Counted from the stretch's first letter, positions 46,538 to 56,490 are shown. The stretch: 64,000 nt of DNA from Bacteroidales bacterium (GCA_017443175.1 JAFSOZ010000008.1:32049-96048); one strand, 5' to 3'. The notes: generated from the letters alone by a model not told the origin. Numbers and translations are program-made.

Positions 46538-47611
46538 ATGAAATTATCCGAATTCAAGTATTATCTGCCTCAGGATCTGATTGCTCTATATCCTACGGAG
46601 GAGCGCGACGAGGCACGTTTGATGGTGCTCGATCGCAAGACTAAAACCATTGAGCACAAATTGTTCAAGAATGTCATTGATTACTTCGACGAAGGCGACT
46701 TGTTCGTGATGAACAACACGCGCGTGTTCCCCGCCTTGCTGTATGGCGAGAAGGAACAGACCCGCGCCAAAATCCGCGTCTTTTTGCTCCGCGAGCTGGA
46801 CGAGGAGAGCCGCCTCTGGGACGTGCTTGTGGATCCTGCCCGTAAAATCCGTATCGGCAACAAGCTCTGTTTCTGCGAAGACGACAGTCTCGTGGCCGAG
46901 GTCATCGACAACACCACTTCGCGCGGGCGCACGCTCCGTTTCCTTTTCGACGGCGACCACGATGCTTTCAAGAAAAAACTGATGGACTTGGGCACCACTC
47001 CCCTGCCAGAGGATATCCAACGTCTGCGAGAGATAAAACCCGAAGATGAGGAATACTACCAGACCATCTACGCTACCGAAGAGGGCGCGGTGGTGGCTCC
47101 GGCGGCCGGCTTCCACTTCAGCCGCGAACTCCTCAAACGTATGGAACTGAAGGGCATCGAACGCACGTATGTGACACTGCACGCCGGTTTGAGCAACTTC
47201 AACGACATTGACGTTGAAGACCTCTCCAAGCACAAACCCGACTCCGAGCGCATGATCATCCGCGCCGATGTGGCCGATACCATCAACAAGGCTAAAGACG
47301 ACGGCCATAAGATAGTCGTGGTGGGCACCACCACCACCAAGGCCCTGGAATCTTCCGTCTATGCCAACGGCCATGTCAAAACCACCCAGATGAACGGCAA
47401 GGAGGATGCCTGGACCAACAAGTTCATCTATCCACCCTACAGATTCATGGTGGGCGACGCCATGATCACCAACTTCCACGCCTCCCAAAGCTCCATGCTC
47501 ATGATGGTGGCTGCCTTCGGCGGCTATGAATTCGTGATGCGCGCCTACAAAGAGGCCGTGGCCGAGAAATACAGATTCCTCACCTACGGTGACGCAATGC
47601 TGATTATTTAA
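46538..47611 (+). CDS. queA: S-adenosylmethionine:tRNA ribosyltransferase-isomerase
   Basis: 357 aa. Transfers and rearranges the ribosyl part of SAM onto preQ1 in tRNA to give epoxyqueuosine. Seen: MKLSEFKYYLPQDLIALYP at the start, RDEARLMVLDR, DLFVMNNTRVFPALLYG, PAAGFHFSRELL, YVTLHAGLSNF and the C-terminal MITNFHASQSSMLMMVAAF. The length is normal. It has its own promoter, separating it from the GSCFA gene. No other queuosine genes are in this window. Confidence 0.96.
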   Translation: MKLSEFKYYLPQDLIALYPTEERDEARLMVLDRKTKTIEHKLFKNVIDYFDEGDLFVMNNTRVFPALLYGEKEQTRAKIRVFLLRELDEESRLWDVLVDPARKIRIGNKLCFCEDDSLVAEVIDNTTSRGRTLRFLFDGDHDAFKKKLMDLGTTPLPEDIQRLREIKPEDEEYYQTIYATEEGAVVAPAAGFHFSRELLKRMELKGIERTYVTLHAGLSNFNDIDVEDLSKHKPDSERMIIRADVADTINKAKDDGHKIVVVGTTTTKALESSVYANGHVKTTQMNGKEDAWTNKFIYPPYRFMVGDAMITNFHASQSSMLMMVAAFGGYEFVMRAYKEAVAEKYRFLTYGDAMLII

Positions 47612-47632
47612 CATTTATAAAATATTCCCACT

Positions 47633-48664
47633 ATGGCAAAATCATACGAAGCAGCAGGCGTTCGTCTGGAAGCCGGATACGAGTCCGTGCGCCTGATCAA
47701 GAAACACATCTCCCGCACCAACCGTCCGGGCATGATGGGCAACATCGGCAGTTTTGGCGGCATGTTCGACCTGGCCTCCCTGAACTACAAGGAGCCCGTA
47801 TTGGTGAGCGGCACCGACGGTGTCGGCACCAAACTGAAAATCGCTTTCATGATGGACAAGCATGACACCATCGGCCAGGACGCCGTGGCCATGTGCGTCA
47901 ACGACGTGCTCGCGCAGGGCGCCGCCCCCCTGTTCTTCCTGGATTACATTGCCGTGGGCAAGAACGAACCCACCAAAATCGAGCAGATCGTGAAAGGCGT
48001 GGCCGACGGCTGCGTGCTCTCCAACTGCGCCTTGATAGGTGGCGAAACGGCAGAAATGCCCGATATGTACGACGAGGACGAATACGACATCGCCGGTTTC
48101 ACGGTGGGCGCAGTGGAGAAATCCAAGCTCATCGACGGCAGCCAAGTAAAGGTCGGCGACCTGCTCATCGGCCTCGCTTCCTCCGGCGTACACTCCAACG
48201 GATTCTCCCTTGTCCGCAAGATTGTCTTCAAAGACAACCAACTGGACCTCAACACTCAATATGAGGGCCTCCCTGACACGCTGGGCAATGTGCTCCTCAC
48301 CCCCACCCGCATCTATGTGCGCCCGGTGCTAGAGGTGTTAAATAAAGTAAACATCCATGCCATCTGCCATATTACCGGCGGCGGCTTCGATGAAAACATT
48401 CCTCGCGTGCTGCAACCCGGACAAGGCATCTTTGTGGAAGAAGGCACATGGGATATGCCCGCCATCTTCCCGTTCCTCGAAAAATACGGCAAAGTGGAAC
48501 ACCGCGAGATGTTCAACATCTTCAACATGGGCATCGGAATGGTGCTCGTGGTGGATCCCAAAGACCGCGAAGAAGTGCTCGGCATGTTCGCCAACCTCGG
48601 GGAGAAAGCCTTCGTCATCGGCAAGGTGACTGACAAAGAAGGCGTGGATATTAAACTCCTGTAA
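47633..48664 (+). CDS. purM: Phosphoribosylformylglycinamidine cyclo-ligase (AIR synthetase)
   Basis: 343 aa. ATP-dependent closure of FGAM to aminoimidazole ribonucleotide in purine synthesis. Seen: [43 protein letters not shown], the [11 protein letters not shown] motif, and [15 protein letters not shown] in the C-terminal domain. It lies 21 nt downstream of queA, and a barrel-protein gene begins 2 nt after its stop. Confidence 0.96.
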   Translation: MAKSYEAAGVRLEAGYESVRLIKKHISRTNRPGMMGNIGSFGGMFDLASLNYKEPVLVSGTDGVGTKLKIAFMMDKHDTIGQDAVAMCVNDVLAQGAAPLFFLDYIAVGKNEPTKIEQIVKGVADGCVLSNCALIGGETAEMPDMYDEDEYDIAGFTVGAVEKSKLIDGSQVKVGDLLIGLASSGVHSNGFSLVRKIVFKDNQLDLNTQYEGLPDTLGNVLLTPTRIYVRPVLEVLNKVNIHAICHITGGGFDENIPRVLQPGQGIFVEEGTWDMPAIFPFLEKYGKVEHREMFNIFNMGIGMVLVVDPKDREEVLGMFANLGEKAFVIGKVTDKEGVDIKLL

Positions 48665-48666
48665 GC

Positions 48667-49461
48667 ATGAAACGGCTGATTATTCTGTTTCTCTGTCTGA
48701 CCTGCAGCCTGATGGCTGTGGCCCAACAAGAAAACGACAACACAAAAGTCAAAGTCGGCGTTAGAGTGGGCGGAGTCGGATCCTATTACATCGCCCCGAA
48801 AGGACAAAGCATCAGCCTCAATCCTTCCGACGACTATGCAGAACGCTCCATGAAAATCGGCGCTACTGCAGGCTTGTCCATCGATATTCCCCTGACTCAA
48901 AAACTCCACCTGCAAACCGGCCTCATGTATTCCATGCAACGGAACGGCGAGCACGGGTTTGGCAAAGACAGCTTGTTCGAGCCCAAAACTGAATATGACG
49001 TGGATGCATACATAAAGTATCGTTCCCATCATCTCAAGCTGCCTGTGATGCTGATGTATCACGTTTCCACAAATCCCAATCATTTCTGCCTCGGCGCAGG
49101 CGTGTTTGCGGATTTCGCAATGGGAGGAAGGCTCAATTATTCGGCATCGGCACGGCCCACGGAGGGCGACAGCTATCTGTTTGAGGGCGATTTCAATCCG
49201 TATGAAGCTGGCAACAAGTATCTTTACTACCATCCGACCAATGATCCTTTTTCACAAAAGATGCTTGTTGGCAATGGTGCTTACTTCAAGCGGTTCAATC
49301 TCGGCGTGTCGGCTGAAATCGGGTATAACATCTCCAAATTTTATATCGGCGCGCATCTGGATGTTGGCGTGCTGAACATGGCCCGTCCGGAAGTATGCGG
49401 TGAAAACTACAAGCAGCGTCCGCTGGATGTGCAGGTGTTAATAGGCTACAATATCAATTAA
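48667..49461 (+). CDS. Outer-membrane beta-barrel (porin-like) protein
   Basis: 264 aa with a signal peptide ([21 protein letters not shown]). The body shows barrel strands: [98 protein letters not shown], ending [10 protein letters not shown]. This is the outer-membrane beta-barrel domain type widespread in Bacteroidetes. The ligand is unknown. It sits 2 nt after purM and 2 nt before nfo. Confidence 0.82.
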   Translation: MKRLIILFLCLTCSLMAVAQQENDNTKVKVGVRVGGVGSYYIAPKGQSISLNPSDDYAERSMKIGATAGLSIDIPLTQKLHLQTGLMYSMQRNGEHGFGKDSLFEPKTEYDVDAYIKYRSHHLKLPVMLMYHVSTNPNHFCLGAGVFADFAMGGRLNYSASARPTEGDSYLFEGDFNPYEAGNKYLYYHPTNDPFSQKMLVGNGAYFKRFNLGVSAEIGYNISKFYIGAHLDVGVLNMARPEVCGENYKQRPLDVQVLIGYNIN

Positions 49462-49463
49462 TT

Positions 49464-50306
49464 ATGAAATACATAGGACCGCACGTCAGTGCTACCGGCG
49501 GCGTGGAAAACGCCCCGTTGAATGCCATGGCCGTTGGCGCAACCGCCTTTGCCCTGTTCACCAAGAACCAACGGCAGTGGGTGTCGCCGCCGCTGTCGGC
49601 AAAATCCATTGACGCCTTCAAGGCCAATTGCGGGAAGGCCGGCATCACACCCGACTTCATCCTGCCGCACGACAGCTACCTCATCAACCTTGGGCAACCC
49701 GAAGAAGAGGCGTTGCAGAAATCGCGCAATGCCTTTTTCGATGAGATGAAACGCTGCGAGCAACTGGGTTTGAACATGCTGAACTTCCACCCGGGCAGCC
49801 ACCTCAACAAGATTTCGCTCGAAGATTGCCTCCGGCGCATCGCGGAGAGCATCAACATGGCACTGGACCAAACACATAACGTTACCGCTGTAATTGAGAA
49901 CACCGCCGGGCAAGGCAGCAATGTGGGCTTCAGCTTCCAGCATATCGCCTTTATCATCGACAAGATAGAAGACAAAGACCGCGTGGGGGTCTGCATCGAC
50001 ACCTGCCACACCTACTCCGCCGGCTATGATTTGAAGACGGAAGAGGGTTACCAGCAAACCTGGAAAGAGTTTGACGAGACCATCGGAGCACATTACCTGC
50101 GCGCCGTGCACCTGAATGATACCAAAAAGCCATTCGCCTCGCGCGTGGACCGCCACGACAGCATCGGCAAGGGACTGCTGGGCATGGACTTTTTCCAGCG
50201 CTTCATGCGCGACCCAAGGTTCGATGACATGCCGCTGATTCTGGAAACACCCGATGAAACCCTGTGGGCGGAAGAAATAAAATTGTTGCATTCGCTTGAA
50301 AATTAA
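49464..50306 (+). CDS. nfo: Deoxyribonuclease IV (AP endonuclease)
   Basis: 280 aa TIM-barrel endonuclease that cuts 5' of abasic sites in base excision repair. Metal-ligand motifs: [15 protein letters not shown] at the start, [46 protein letters not shown] and [13 protein letters not shown], with ILETPDE near the end. Length and motif order are normal for Nfo. It ends the queA-purM-barrel-nfo run; a tRNA gene with its own promoter follows. Confidence 0.96.
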   Translation: MKYIGPHVSATGGVENAPLNAMAVGATAFALFTKNQRQWVSPPLSAKSIDAFKANCGKAGITPDFILPHDSYLINLGQPEEEALQKSRNAFFDEMKRCEQLGLNMLNFHPGSHLNKISLEDCLRRIAESINMALDQTHNVTAVIENTAGQGSNVGFSFQHIAFIIDKIEDKDRVGVCIDTCHTYSAGYDLKTEEGYQQTWKEFDETIGAHYLRAVHLNDTKKPFASRVDRHDSIGKGLLGMDFFQRFMRDPRFDDMPLILETPDETLWAEEIKLLHSLEN

Positions 50307-50355
50307 ACAAATACAACAATATTGATTTTTTTAAGGCTTCATTTGAAAAAAAATG

Positions 50356-50363
50356 TATTTTTG
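50356..50363 (+). promoter_or_regulatory. Bacteroidetes -7 element (TATTTTTG) for the tRNA gene
   Basis: TATTTTTG ends 20 nt before the tRNA 5' end at 50384. Confidence 0.6.
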
Positions 50364-50383
50364 CAGCCTCAAAAACACCTAAT

Positions 50384-50455
50384 GCTGCGTTCTTCTAACG
50401 GTTAGGAATCAAGATTCTCAATCTTGCAATACGAGTTCGATTCTCGTACGCAGTA
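50384..50455 (+). tRNA. tRNA-Glu (anticodon CTC)
   Basis: Folds as a full cloverleaf of 72 nt. Acceptor stem GCTGCGT/ACGCAGT (first pair G:U), D arm TTCT-AACGGTTA-GGAA, anticodon stem CAAGA/TCTTG with loop TTCTCAA giving anticodon CTC (reads GAG), four-nt variable loop, T arm ACGAG-TTCGATT-CTCGT, discriminator A. CCA is not encoded. The D-arm and loop layout matches bacterial tRNA-Glu. A promoter element lies upstream and an intrinsic terminator directly downstream. Confidence 0.92.
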
Positions 50456-50460
50456 CAACC

Positions 50461-50490
50461 AAGCACCTTCTTCAAAAGGTGCTTTTTTAT
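50461..50490 (+). terminator. Intrinsic terminator after tRNA-Glu
   Basis: Nine-bp perfect stem AAGCACCTT / AAGGTGCTT, loop CTTCAA, followed by a T-rich tract (TTTTAT). It ends 5 nt before the convergent uvrB stop. Confidence 0.85.
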
Positions 50491-50495
50491 TTTGC

Positions 50496-52529
50496 CTAAT
50501 ACTCCTTGATACGCTGCTCGATGCGGATCACCTCATCGCGAAGAGATGTGGCCGTGTCGAAATCTAAATCCTTGACAGCCTTATCCATCTCCTTGCGCAA
50601 CATTTTGGATCTCAATTTCAATTGTTCCAAGTTAAGCAAACGAATGTCATCTTCGGCAGCCATGGCTTCGATAGGTTGCACCGTCTTGTACTTTTTCTTG
50701 TCGATTTCGCCCTGCTTGGTTACTGCTTCATCAATTTGGCCGGCCAAATAGACCTCTTCGGACTTCACCACGCCCTTGGGCACGATATGGTGCTCCTCGT
50801 TGTAGGCCATCTGTTTCGCTCTCCGGCGGTTGGTTTCATCCATGGTGGCCTGCATGGACTTGGTAATCTTGTTGGCATAGAAGATAACCTTGCCGTTCAC
50901 GTGGCGCGCCGCGCGGCCTGCCGTCTGTGTGAGCGAGCGCGTGTTGCGCAGAAAACCTTCCTTGTCGGCATCCATGATAGCCACCAGGGAAACTTCCGGC
51001 AAGTCCAAGCCCTCACGCAAAAGATTTACGCCCACGAGCACATCGATGGCACCGAAGCGCAAATCCTTCAATATCTCCACTCTGTCCAACGTCTCCACAT
51101 CGGAGTGGATGTAGCACGACTTGATGCCGATACGGATCAGATAGCTGTTCAGCTCCTCGGCCATTTTCTTGGTGAGCGTGGTCACCAGCACACGCTCGCC
51201 CCGGTCCACGGTGTCTTCAATTTCACTCAGCAGGTCATCCACCTGATTGGTGGCAGGACGCACCTCGATGACAGGGTCCAAGAGACCCGTGGGGCGGACC
51301 ACCTGCTCCACCACCACACCGCCCGACTGCTGCAACTCAAAGTCTGCAGGCGTGGCACTCATATAAACGGTCTGTCCGACAAGGTCCTCAAACTCATTGA
51401 ATTTCAGCGGGCGGTTGTCCAACGCCGCCGGCAAGCGGAAGCCGTAATCCACCAAATTGATCTTGCGGGAGCGGTCGCCGCCGTACATGGCTCCGATTTG
51501 CGGCACTGTAACATGACTCTCATCCACCACCAGAATGAAATCATCGGGGAAGAAGTCCAGAATGCAGAATGGCCGCTGGCCAGGCTGACGTTTGTCGAAA
51601 TAACGGGAATAGTTCTCGATGCCGGAGCAATAGCCCAGCTCTTTCATCATCTCCACATCATAGTTCACCCGGTCCTCCAACCGCTTGGCCTCTAAGTATT
51701 TCTCAATGGATCGGAAATACTTCATTTGTTCGCCCAAGTCAATTTTGATATTGTCAATCGCTTCGTTCAAAGATTGCTGTGTGGTTACGAAAATGCTGGC
51801 CGGATAAATGGTGACCTTGTCCAACTTGTTGATCACACCGCCGGAAGAGGCCTCGATTTCGAAAATGGATTCTATCTCATCATCAAAAAAGACAATCCTG
51901 AATGCGTGTTCATTATAGGGCGGGAAGATATCGACGGTATCGCCTTTGACGCGGAATTGGGAAGTTTGCAGGTCCAGCTCTGTACGGGAGTATAGGCTGT
52001 TGACGAAGGCGAGCAGCAGTTTGTTACGATCGATGAGCATGCCCGTGTGCAGGTGGATGACGTTCTTGGCAAAGTCATCAGGGTTACCGATGCCGTAGAT
52101 GCAAGATACGGAAGCCACCACGACAATGTCGCGACGCCCCGACAACAGCGAGGCAGTCGTGTGCAGACGCAATTTTTCAATCTCATCATTGATAGCCAAA
52201 TCCTTTTCAATGTATGTGTTAGTGGTAGGGATATATGCTTCGGGCTGATAGTAATCGTAATAAGAGACAAAATATTCTACCGCATTTTCCGGAAAAAACT
52301 GCTTGAACTCGCTATAGAGCTGTGCAGCGAGAGTCTTGTTGTGGCTCAGCACCAGCGCAGGGCGGTTCAGCTCGTTGAGCACGTTGGCAATGGTAAAGGT
52401 CTTGCCCGATCCGGTGACGCCCAACAAGGTCTGCGCCTTGTCGCCGCGCCGCAACCCTTCTACTAACTGCTTGATGGCGGTCGGCTGATCTCCGGAAGGT
52501 TTATATGATGAGGTTAATTTGAAATCCAT
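50496..52529 (-). CDS. uvrB: Excinuclease ABC subunit B
   Basis: 677 aa from the ATG at 52529. Damage-verification helicase of nucleotide excision repair. Seen: GVTGSGKTFTIANVL (Walker A), the beta-hairpin region YFVSYYDYYQPEAYIP, DESHVTVPQIGAMY (motif II), VLVGVNLLREGLDLPE (V), QTAGRAARH (VI) and a C-terminal UVR domain (RSKMLRKEMDKAVKDLDF) for UvrC contact. A TTG start at 52580 would lie upstream of the promoter element at 52553-52560 and is rejected. Confidence 0.97.
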   Translation of the reverse strand: MDFKLTSSYKPSGDQPTAIKQLVEGLRRGDKAQTLLGVTGSGKTFTIANVLNELNRPALVLSHNKTLAAQLYSEFKQFFPENAVEYFVSYYDYYQPEAYIPTTNTYIEKDLAINDEIEKLRLHTTASLLSGRRDIVVVASVSCIYGIGNPDDFAKNVIHLHTGMLIDRNKLLLAFVNSLYSRTELDLQTSQFRVKGDTVDIFPPYNEHAFRIVFFDDEIESIFEIEASSGGVINKLDKVTIYPASIFVTTQQSLNEAIDNIKIDLGEQMKYFRSIEKYLEAKRLEDRVNYDVEMMKELGYCSGIENYSRYFDKRQPGQRPFCILDFFPDDFILVVDESHVTVPQIGAMYGGDRSRKINLVDYGFRLPAALDNRPLKFNEFEDLVGQTVYMSATPADFELQQSGGVVVEQVVRPTGLLDPVIEVRPATNQVDDLLSEIEDTVDRGERVLVTTLTKKMAEELNSYLIRIGIKSCYIHSDVETLDRVEILKDLRFGAIDVLVGVNLLREGLDLPEVSLVAIMDADKEGFLRNTRSLTQTAGRAARHVNGKVIFYANKITKSMQATMDETNRRRAKQMAYNEEHHIVPKGVVKSEEVYLAGQIDEAVTKQGEIDKKKYKTVQPIEAMAAEDDIRLLNLEQLKLRSKMLRKEMDKAVKDLDFDTATSLRDEVIRIEQRIKEY

Positions 52530-52552
52530 TCTTGTTTTTAAAAAAAGGGTGG

Positions 52553-52560
52553 CAAAAATA
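52553..52560 (-). promoter_or_regulatory. Bacteroidetes -7 element (TATTTTTG) for uvrB
   Basis: TATTTTTG on the minus strand, 23 nt before the uvrB ATG. It lies only 9 nt from the opposite-facing holA element. Confidence 0.65.
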
Positions 52561-52569
52561 ATAAAATTG

Positions 52570-52577
52570 TATCTTTG
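52570..52577 (+). promoter_or_regulatory. Bacteroidetes -7 element (TATCTTTG) for holA
   Basis: TATCTTTG ends 26 nt before the holA ATG at 52604. Its -33 region would cover the uvrB -7 element, so the two promoters overlap back to back. Confidence 0.65.
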
Positions 52578-52603
52578 CAACCTACTTCTAACGTCAGAGG
52601 ATT

Positions 52604-53599
52604 ATGATAAAATACGAAGAACTTGTAGCTCAATTGAAAAGCCGTCAATTCAAGCCGGTTTATCTCCTCATGGGTGAGGAACCGTTTTACATCGACCGGA
52701 TTTGCAGGTTCTTCGAAAACAAGGTCATTGAGGAGGCCGACCGCGACTTTAACCAGGTGGTGCTGTACGGCAAGGACACCTCCGCCGCTGAAATCGTGGC
52801 CAACGCCAAGGAGTTTCCGTTCGGCAGCCAGTACAAGTTAGTCATCGTCAAAGAAGCCAAGGACTTGAAAGACATCGACCTGCTGAAATCCTACGTGGAA
52901 AACCCTGCCGAATCCTCCATCTTGGTCCTCTGCCACAAATACGGCAAACTCAAGGCCACGCAATACAAGGCTTACGAAAAGAAAGGGGTGGTGTTCGAGT
53001 CCGTGGGCATCAAAGACTGGAATCTGCCCGACTGGGTACAGAAGACCGCCTCGGCGTTCAAGTTCAAATTGGACGCACAGACAGCCAACATCCTCACTGA
53101 GCACATTGGCAACGATTTGTCGCGGATCTTCAACGAGTTCGAGAAGCTGAAAGTCATCCTGCCGCCCGGCAGCAGCATCACGCCGGATGTAGTGGAACAA
53201 TACATCGGCATCAGCAAAGAGTACAACATCTTCGAGCTGCAGGAAGCCTTGGGCAGCCGCAACGCCCAGAAAACCTTTAAAATCATTCATAACTTCACCC
53301 AGCATTTGAAAGAAAACCCCAACATCAAGACCATCTTGATGTTATACAATTTCTATCACAAGATGCTGATGTACCATCTGTCACCCGACAAGAGCAACGA
53401 AGCCTTGCGCGCCATATACGGCAATCTGCCGCCTATGATTCTCAGCAAGAATGTGCGCTACGCCCAAAGCCATACCATCGCGCAACTCACCAATATCATC
53501 TCCGTGCTAAGGGAATACGATGTGAAATCCAAAGGCGTGGACTCCAACAGCGAAGAGGGTGAATTGCTGAAAGAAATGATTTACAAGATTTTACAATAA
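52604..53599 (+). CDS. holA: DNA polymerase III subunit delta
   Basis: 331 aa. Clamp-loader subunit that opens the beta clamp. Seen: PVYLLMGEEPFYIDRICRFFE at the start, the AAA+-like fold without Walker A, a central EFPFGSQYKLVIVKEAKDL block, ILTEHIGNDLSRIFNEFEKL and a C-terminal helical domain (YDVKSKGVDSNSEEGELLKEM). This matches the Bacteroidetes HolA type. It diverges from uvrB; the M48 protease gene follows 31 nt downstream. Confidence 0.93.
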   Translation: MIKYEELVAQLKSRQFKPVYLLMGEEPFYIDRICRFFENKVIEEADRDFNQVVLYGKDTSAAEIVANAKEFPFGSQYKLVIVKEAKDLKDIDLLKSYVENPAESSILVLCHKYGKLKATQYKAYEKKGVVFESVGIKDWNLPDWVQKTASAFKFKLDAQTANILTEHIGNDLSRIFNEFEKLKVILPPGSSITPDVVEQYIGISKEYNIFELQEALGSRNAQKTFKIIHNFTQHLKENPNIKTILMLYNFYHKMLMYHLSPDKSNEALRAIYGNLPPMILSKNVRYAQSHTIAQLTNIISVLREYDVKSKGVDSNSEEGELLKEMIYKILQ

Positions 53600-53630
53600 C
53601 TTTTAACGGAATTATAACAATCTGACCATT

Positions 53631-55739
53631 ATGAAATCCTATCGTGTCATAAAAGCCATCTTGTGGCTGGCCATTTGGATTTTGCCCGTATCATTGGCGC
53701 ACGGGCAGTCTTCCGTACAGAATTTCCAACCCATTGAATCGCAAGGCGAGATGCCTGAGTACCTTAAACAGTGCATTGCATCAGAAAAATCCGAGTCTTA
53801 CAGCCGGTTTTTAAGCACTATGTTCAAGCGGGGAAAGATTGTGTACGGAACCTCCATGAATCAATACATAGACCAAATTGCCGACAACTTGCTGATGAAG
53901 CAACCCGATCTGCGTCAACAGGTGCATTTTTACATTCTGGACGTACCGGAGGTCAATGCATATTCACTGAAGAACGGCGTCATACTCATTAATATGGGTT
54001 TGCTGGCTCAAGTCATGAACGAGGCGGAGCTGGCTTTTGTAATGGCCCATGAAATCGCCCATTTCAGCAAACATCATGCAAGTCAGGACAAGGAGAAATC
54101 AAAAGATAAAGACATCCTCTCGGAATATTTGCAACAACACCAATACTCGCGAGAGCATGAGAGCGAAGCCGACAAGGTTGGTCTTATCCAATATTTCAAG
54201 GACTCTCCTTACAGCCACGAAATCATTGATGGTATTTTTGACGTTCTGCTCTACTCAGACCTTCCTTTTGATGAAGTACCCTTTAACAAATCCGTGGTGG
54301 AAACTGATTTTTACTCTTTTCCGGACAATTATTTTTTGAATACCGTGGCCAACATTTCCGATCGTTCTTCCATAGTGGATACTTTTCTCACCCACCCCAA
54401 CATCTCCAAGCGACGCGCAGCGGCAAAAGCTTTGGTGAGTACTTTCCCGAACGACCAGAAAAAAATCTTCGTGCAATCTGAAGATCTGTTCCACCAAATG
54501 CAGGACCAAGCGCGGTTTTCATGCGTGGAGTACTATTTGAACCAACACCAATACGACAAGGCCATCTACAACACTTTTCTTTTGCAGCAGCTCTTCCCCG
54601 ACAACGAATATTTGGAGAAGGCCATGGTAACCGCTTTTTACGGAGCCTCCAAACACAAAAACTTCGGGACGTCGAGCAGCATTACCCAACCCTATAGGAA
54701 AGTGGAGGGTGAAATGCAGCAGGTATGTTATTTCCTGTCAAAAATGAATCGTCTGGAATACTCCCTCCTGGCCCTGCGCAAAGCCTGGACCGCACAACAA
54801 AACCACCCCGAAGACCCCTATCTTCAAGCCGTGGTCAAAGACTTGATTGCAGACATCTTTGTGAAACAAAAAAAGACTTACGTGGATTTCTGTGATTATC
54901 CGCAAGGCACAAAGTTGGAAGATATTCAAGGCGAGGACTCCGTCAGCAACGCCGGCAACACCAAGTATGACAAGATCAGACAACAAAGCTATAACAACAA
55001 GGTGCTGCCCGACCCGAAATTCAAAACTGCCAATTATATGCTCGTGGATTTCCATCAGGACGCTCTCTTTAAAGATCTAGTCAACGATGCCGTGGTAAAC
55101 GGTTCCGCATACGAATTACTGGATAACTTGTCTGTAAAACATATCGGAGATAAAAAATCCCTGATATTAGCCAATCCTGTCTATCTTGTATATGAAAATT
55201 CTTCTGACTTGAACCTGTCTCTCAGCAAAAAATACGCAGGCAATCTCAACAAAATGATGGTGAAAGCCACAAAAAAGATGAAAATCACTCCTATTTCATA
55301 CCATGAAGTGGATATTGAAAAGATGGATACCAAACAATACAATGAGTTGGTCAACATGCAACGCGTGTATTACGATATTCAAAATGCAGAGGGCATCGAG
55401 ATGCGGTATCACACCACCAACTACACCCAGGACCTTCTCTCTTCCTACGGCCCAAAGATGTGCTTTGTCAATGTTGCACGCCACCCATACCATTGGTTCT
55501 CATTCGATAAATTCTATATGCTGGTTTTTTCCACCGCTTGTCCCTACATCCTACCGTTCACCATAGCTAATTGCTGCTTCATGAGATACGAAACCAAAGT
55601 CTATTTCAACATCATAGACCTGGAAAATGGAGTAATCGAGGTCAAAAGCTCCTTCAATCAAGATTCTCCCATGAGCAGAGCATACGTTGACGGCTTCGTT
55701 TACAGTCAATTGGAAAAATATATAAAAGGAAAAAAATGA
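53631..55739 (+). CDS. M48 family metalloprotease, exported
   Basis: 702 aa with a signal peptide (YRVIKAILWLAIWILPVSLAHG). The M48 zinc motif appears as VMAHEIAHFSKHH (HExxH) near residue 140, with the third ligand in REHESEADKVGL. The first 250 residues are the protease domain, as in BepA-like enzymes; the remaining 450 are helical and strand-rich without a recognised family. M48 enzymes of this kind work in outer-membrane protein quality control in the periplasm. The last codon overlaps the start of the following barrel gene (ATGA), suggesting a protease/outer-membrane pair. Confidence 0.88.
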   Translation: MKSYRVIKAILWLAIWILPVSLAHGQSSVQNFQPIESQGEMPEYLKQCIASEKSESYSRFLSTMFKRGKIVYGTSMNQYIDQIADNLLMKQPDLRQQVHFYILDVPEVNAYSLKNGVILINMGLLAQVMNEAELAFVMAHEIAHFSKHHASQDKEKSKDKDILSEYLQQHQYSREHESEADKVGLIQYFKDSPYSHEIIDGIFDVLLYSDLPFDEVPFNKSVVETDFYSFPDNYFLNTVANISDRSSIVDTFLTHPNISKRRAAAKALVSTFPNDQKKIFVQSEDLFHQMQDQARFSCVEYYLNQHQYDKAIYNTFLLQQLFPDNEYLEKAMVTAFYGASKHKNFGTSSSITQPYRKVEGEMQQVCYFLSKMNRLEYSLLALRKAWTAQQNHPEDPYLQAVVKDLIADIFVKQKKTYVDFCDYPQGTKLEDIQGEDSVSNAGNTKYDKIRQQSYNNKVLPDPKFKTANYMLVDFHQDALFKDLVNDAVVNGSAYELLDNLSVKHIGDKKSLILANPVYLVYENSSDLNLSLSKKYAGNLNKMMVKATKKMKITPISYHEVDIEKMDTKQYNELVNMQRVYYDIQNAEGIEMRYHTTNYTQDLLSSYGPKMCFVNVARHPYHWFSFDKFYMLVFSTACPYILPFTIANCCFMRYETKVYFNIIDLENGVIEVKSSFNQDSPMSRAYVDGFVYSQLEKYIKGKK

Positions 55740-56455
55740 AAAGAATAATCCCCCTGCTCTTGTTGGTCACAACTCTTTGCGTACAAGTTAATGCACAGGG
55801 TTACAATTATATGGGAAAGCATGTTTTGTTCAACGCAAATGTGTCCATTTCCCCTTCCTGGTTCAACCCGAATCCGATGAGTCGGCACTTGGTCAACCTG
55901 CCCTCCCACGCGCAACGGTATCTGGGCGTCAATTATTGGGTTACGCCCAGTATTGAAGCGATTGTTTGGAAAAAGGGAGCTGTAGGCGCAGGTTACAATT
56001 TCTATAAGTCGCCTTTCAAAGGAAGAAGTATCTATTATAATGATTATTATTTCGATTATGAATACCGTGATTTTGAAGGCATAATCACTGCACACGGGTT
56101 CAATGTGTTTTACAAGCAGTATTTGGGACAGACGATCGCTCCGTTGGGACATTATCTGAAATTCAACTTCGACGGCTTCTTCTACCATTACATTACGAAC
56201 AATGCACAAGAAGGAAAAGACAAACTGTTTGCTGCAAAAGTGGAATACGGATATGACTTTCTGGTGTTCGACCGCCTGCGTCTCTCTGTCGGAGCCTCTA
56301 TAGGCAGCACTTTCGGTAACATTGGCTTGGCATTAAAACAAATGACGGACGACGACTATGGTCTATCCGCCACCATAAACGATTACGCAAACGCGCGCAT
56401 GTTTATGGCCTATTGGTTTGGAATCAAGTTGGGTGTAGGGTTCCTGGCGTTCTAA
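55736..56455 (+). CDS. Outer-membrane barrel-like protein coupled to the M48 protease
   Basis: 239 aa. Signal peptide (KRIIPLLLLVTTLCVQVNAQG), then strand-rich sequence with many Tyr/Phe (KGAVGAGYNFYKS, YKQYLGQTIAPLGHYLKFNFDGFFYHY, AAKVEYGYDFLVFDRLRLSVGASIGSTFG) and an aromatic end (KLGVGFLAF). This fits a small outer-membrane barrel of unknown family. Its ATG overlaps the protease stop by 4 nt. Confidence 0.78.
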   Translation: MKRIIPLLLLVTTLCVQVNAQGYNYMGKHVLFNANVSISPSWFNPNPMSRHLVNLPSHAQRYLGVNYWVTPSIEAIVWKKGAVGAGYNFYKSPFKGRSIYYNDYYFDYEYRDFEGIITAHGFNVFYKQYLGQTIAPLGHYLKFNFDGFFYHYITNNAQEGKDKLFAAKVEYGYDFLVFDRLRLSVGASIGSTFGNIGLALKQMTDDDYGLSATINDYANARMFMAYWFGIKLGVGFLAF

Positions 56456-56468
56456 TTATTGCAACGTC

Positions 56469-56490
56469 TTATAGTGGATTTACGCTATAA
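56469..56490. terminator. Hairpin between convergent genes, possible bidirectional terminator
   Basis: TTATAGTG / CGCTATAA forms an 8-bp stem (one T:G pair) with loop GATTTA in the 44-nt gap between the barrel gene and the SulP stop. There is no long T-tract, so terminator function is only likely from position. Confidence 0.45.

Noticed and set aside
46586-47614. A 342-codon minus-strand frame over queA
   Set aside because: queA has clear family motifs and a good promoter on the plus strand; the opposite frame is histidine- and valine-rich shadow sequence.
52530-52580. TTG start for uvrB
   Set aside because: It lies upstream of the uvrB -7 element, and the added residues do not match the conserved UvrB N terminus.
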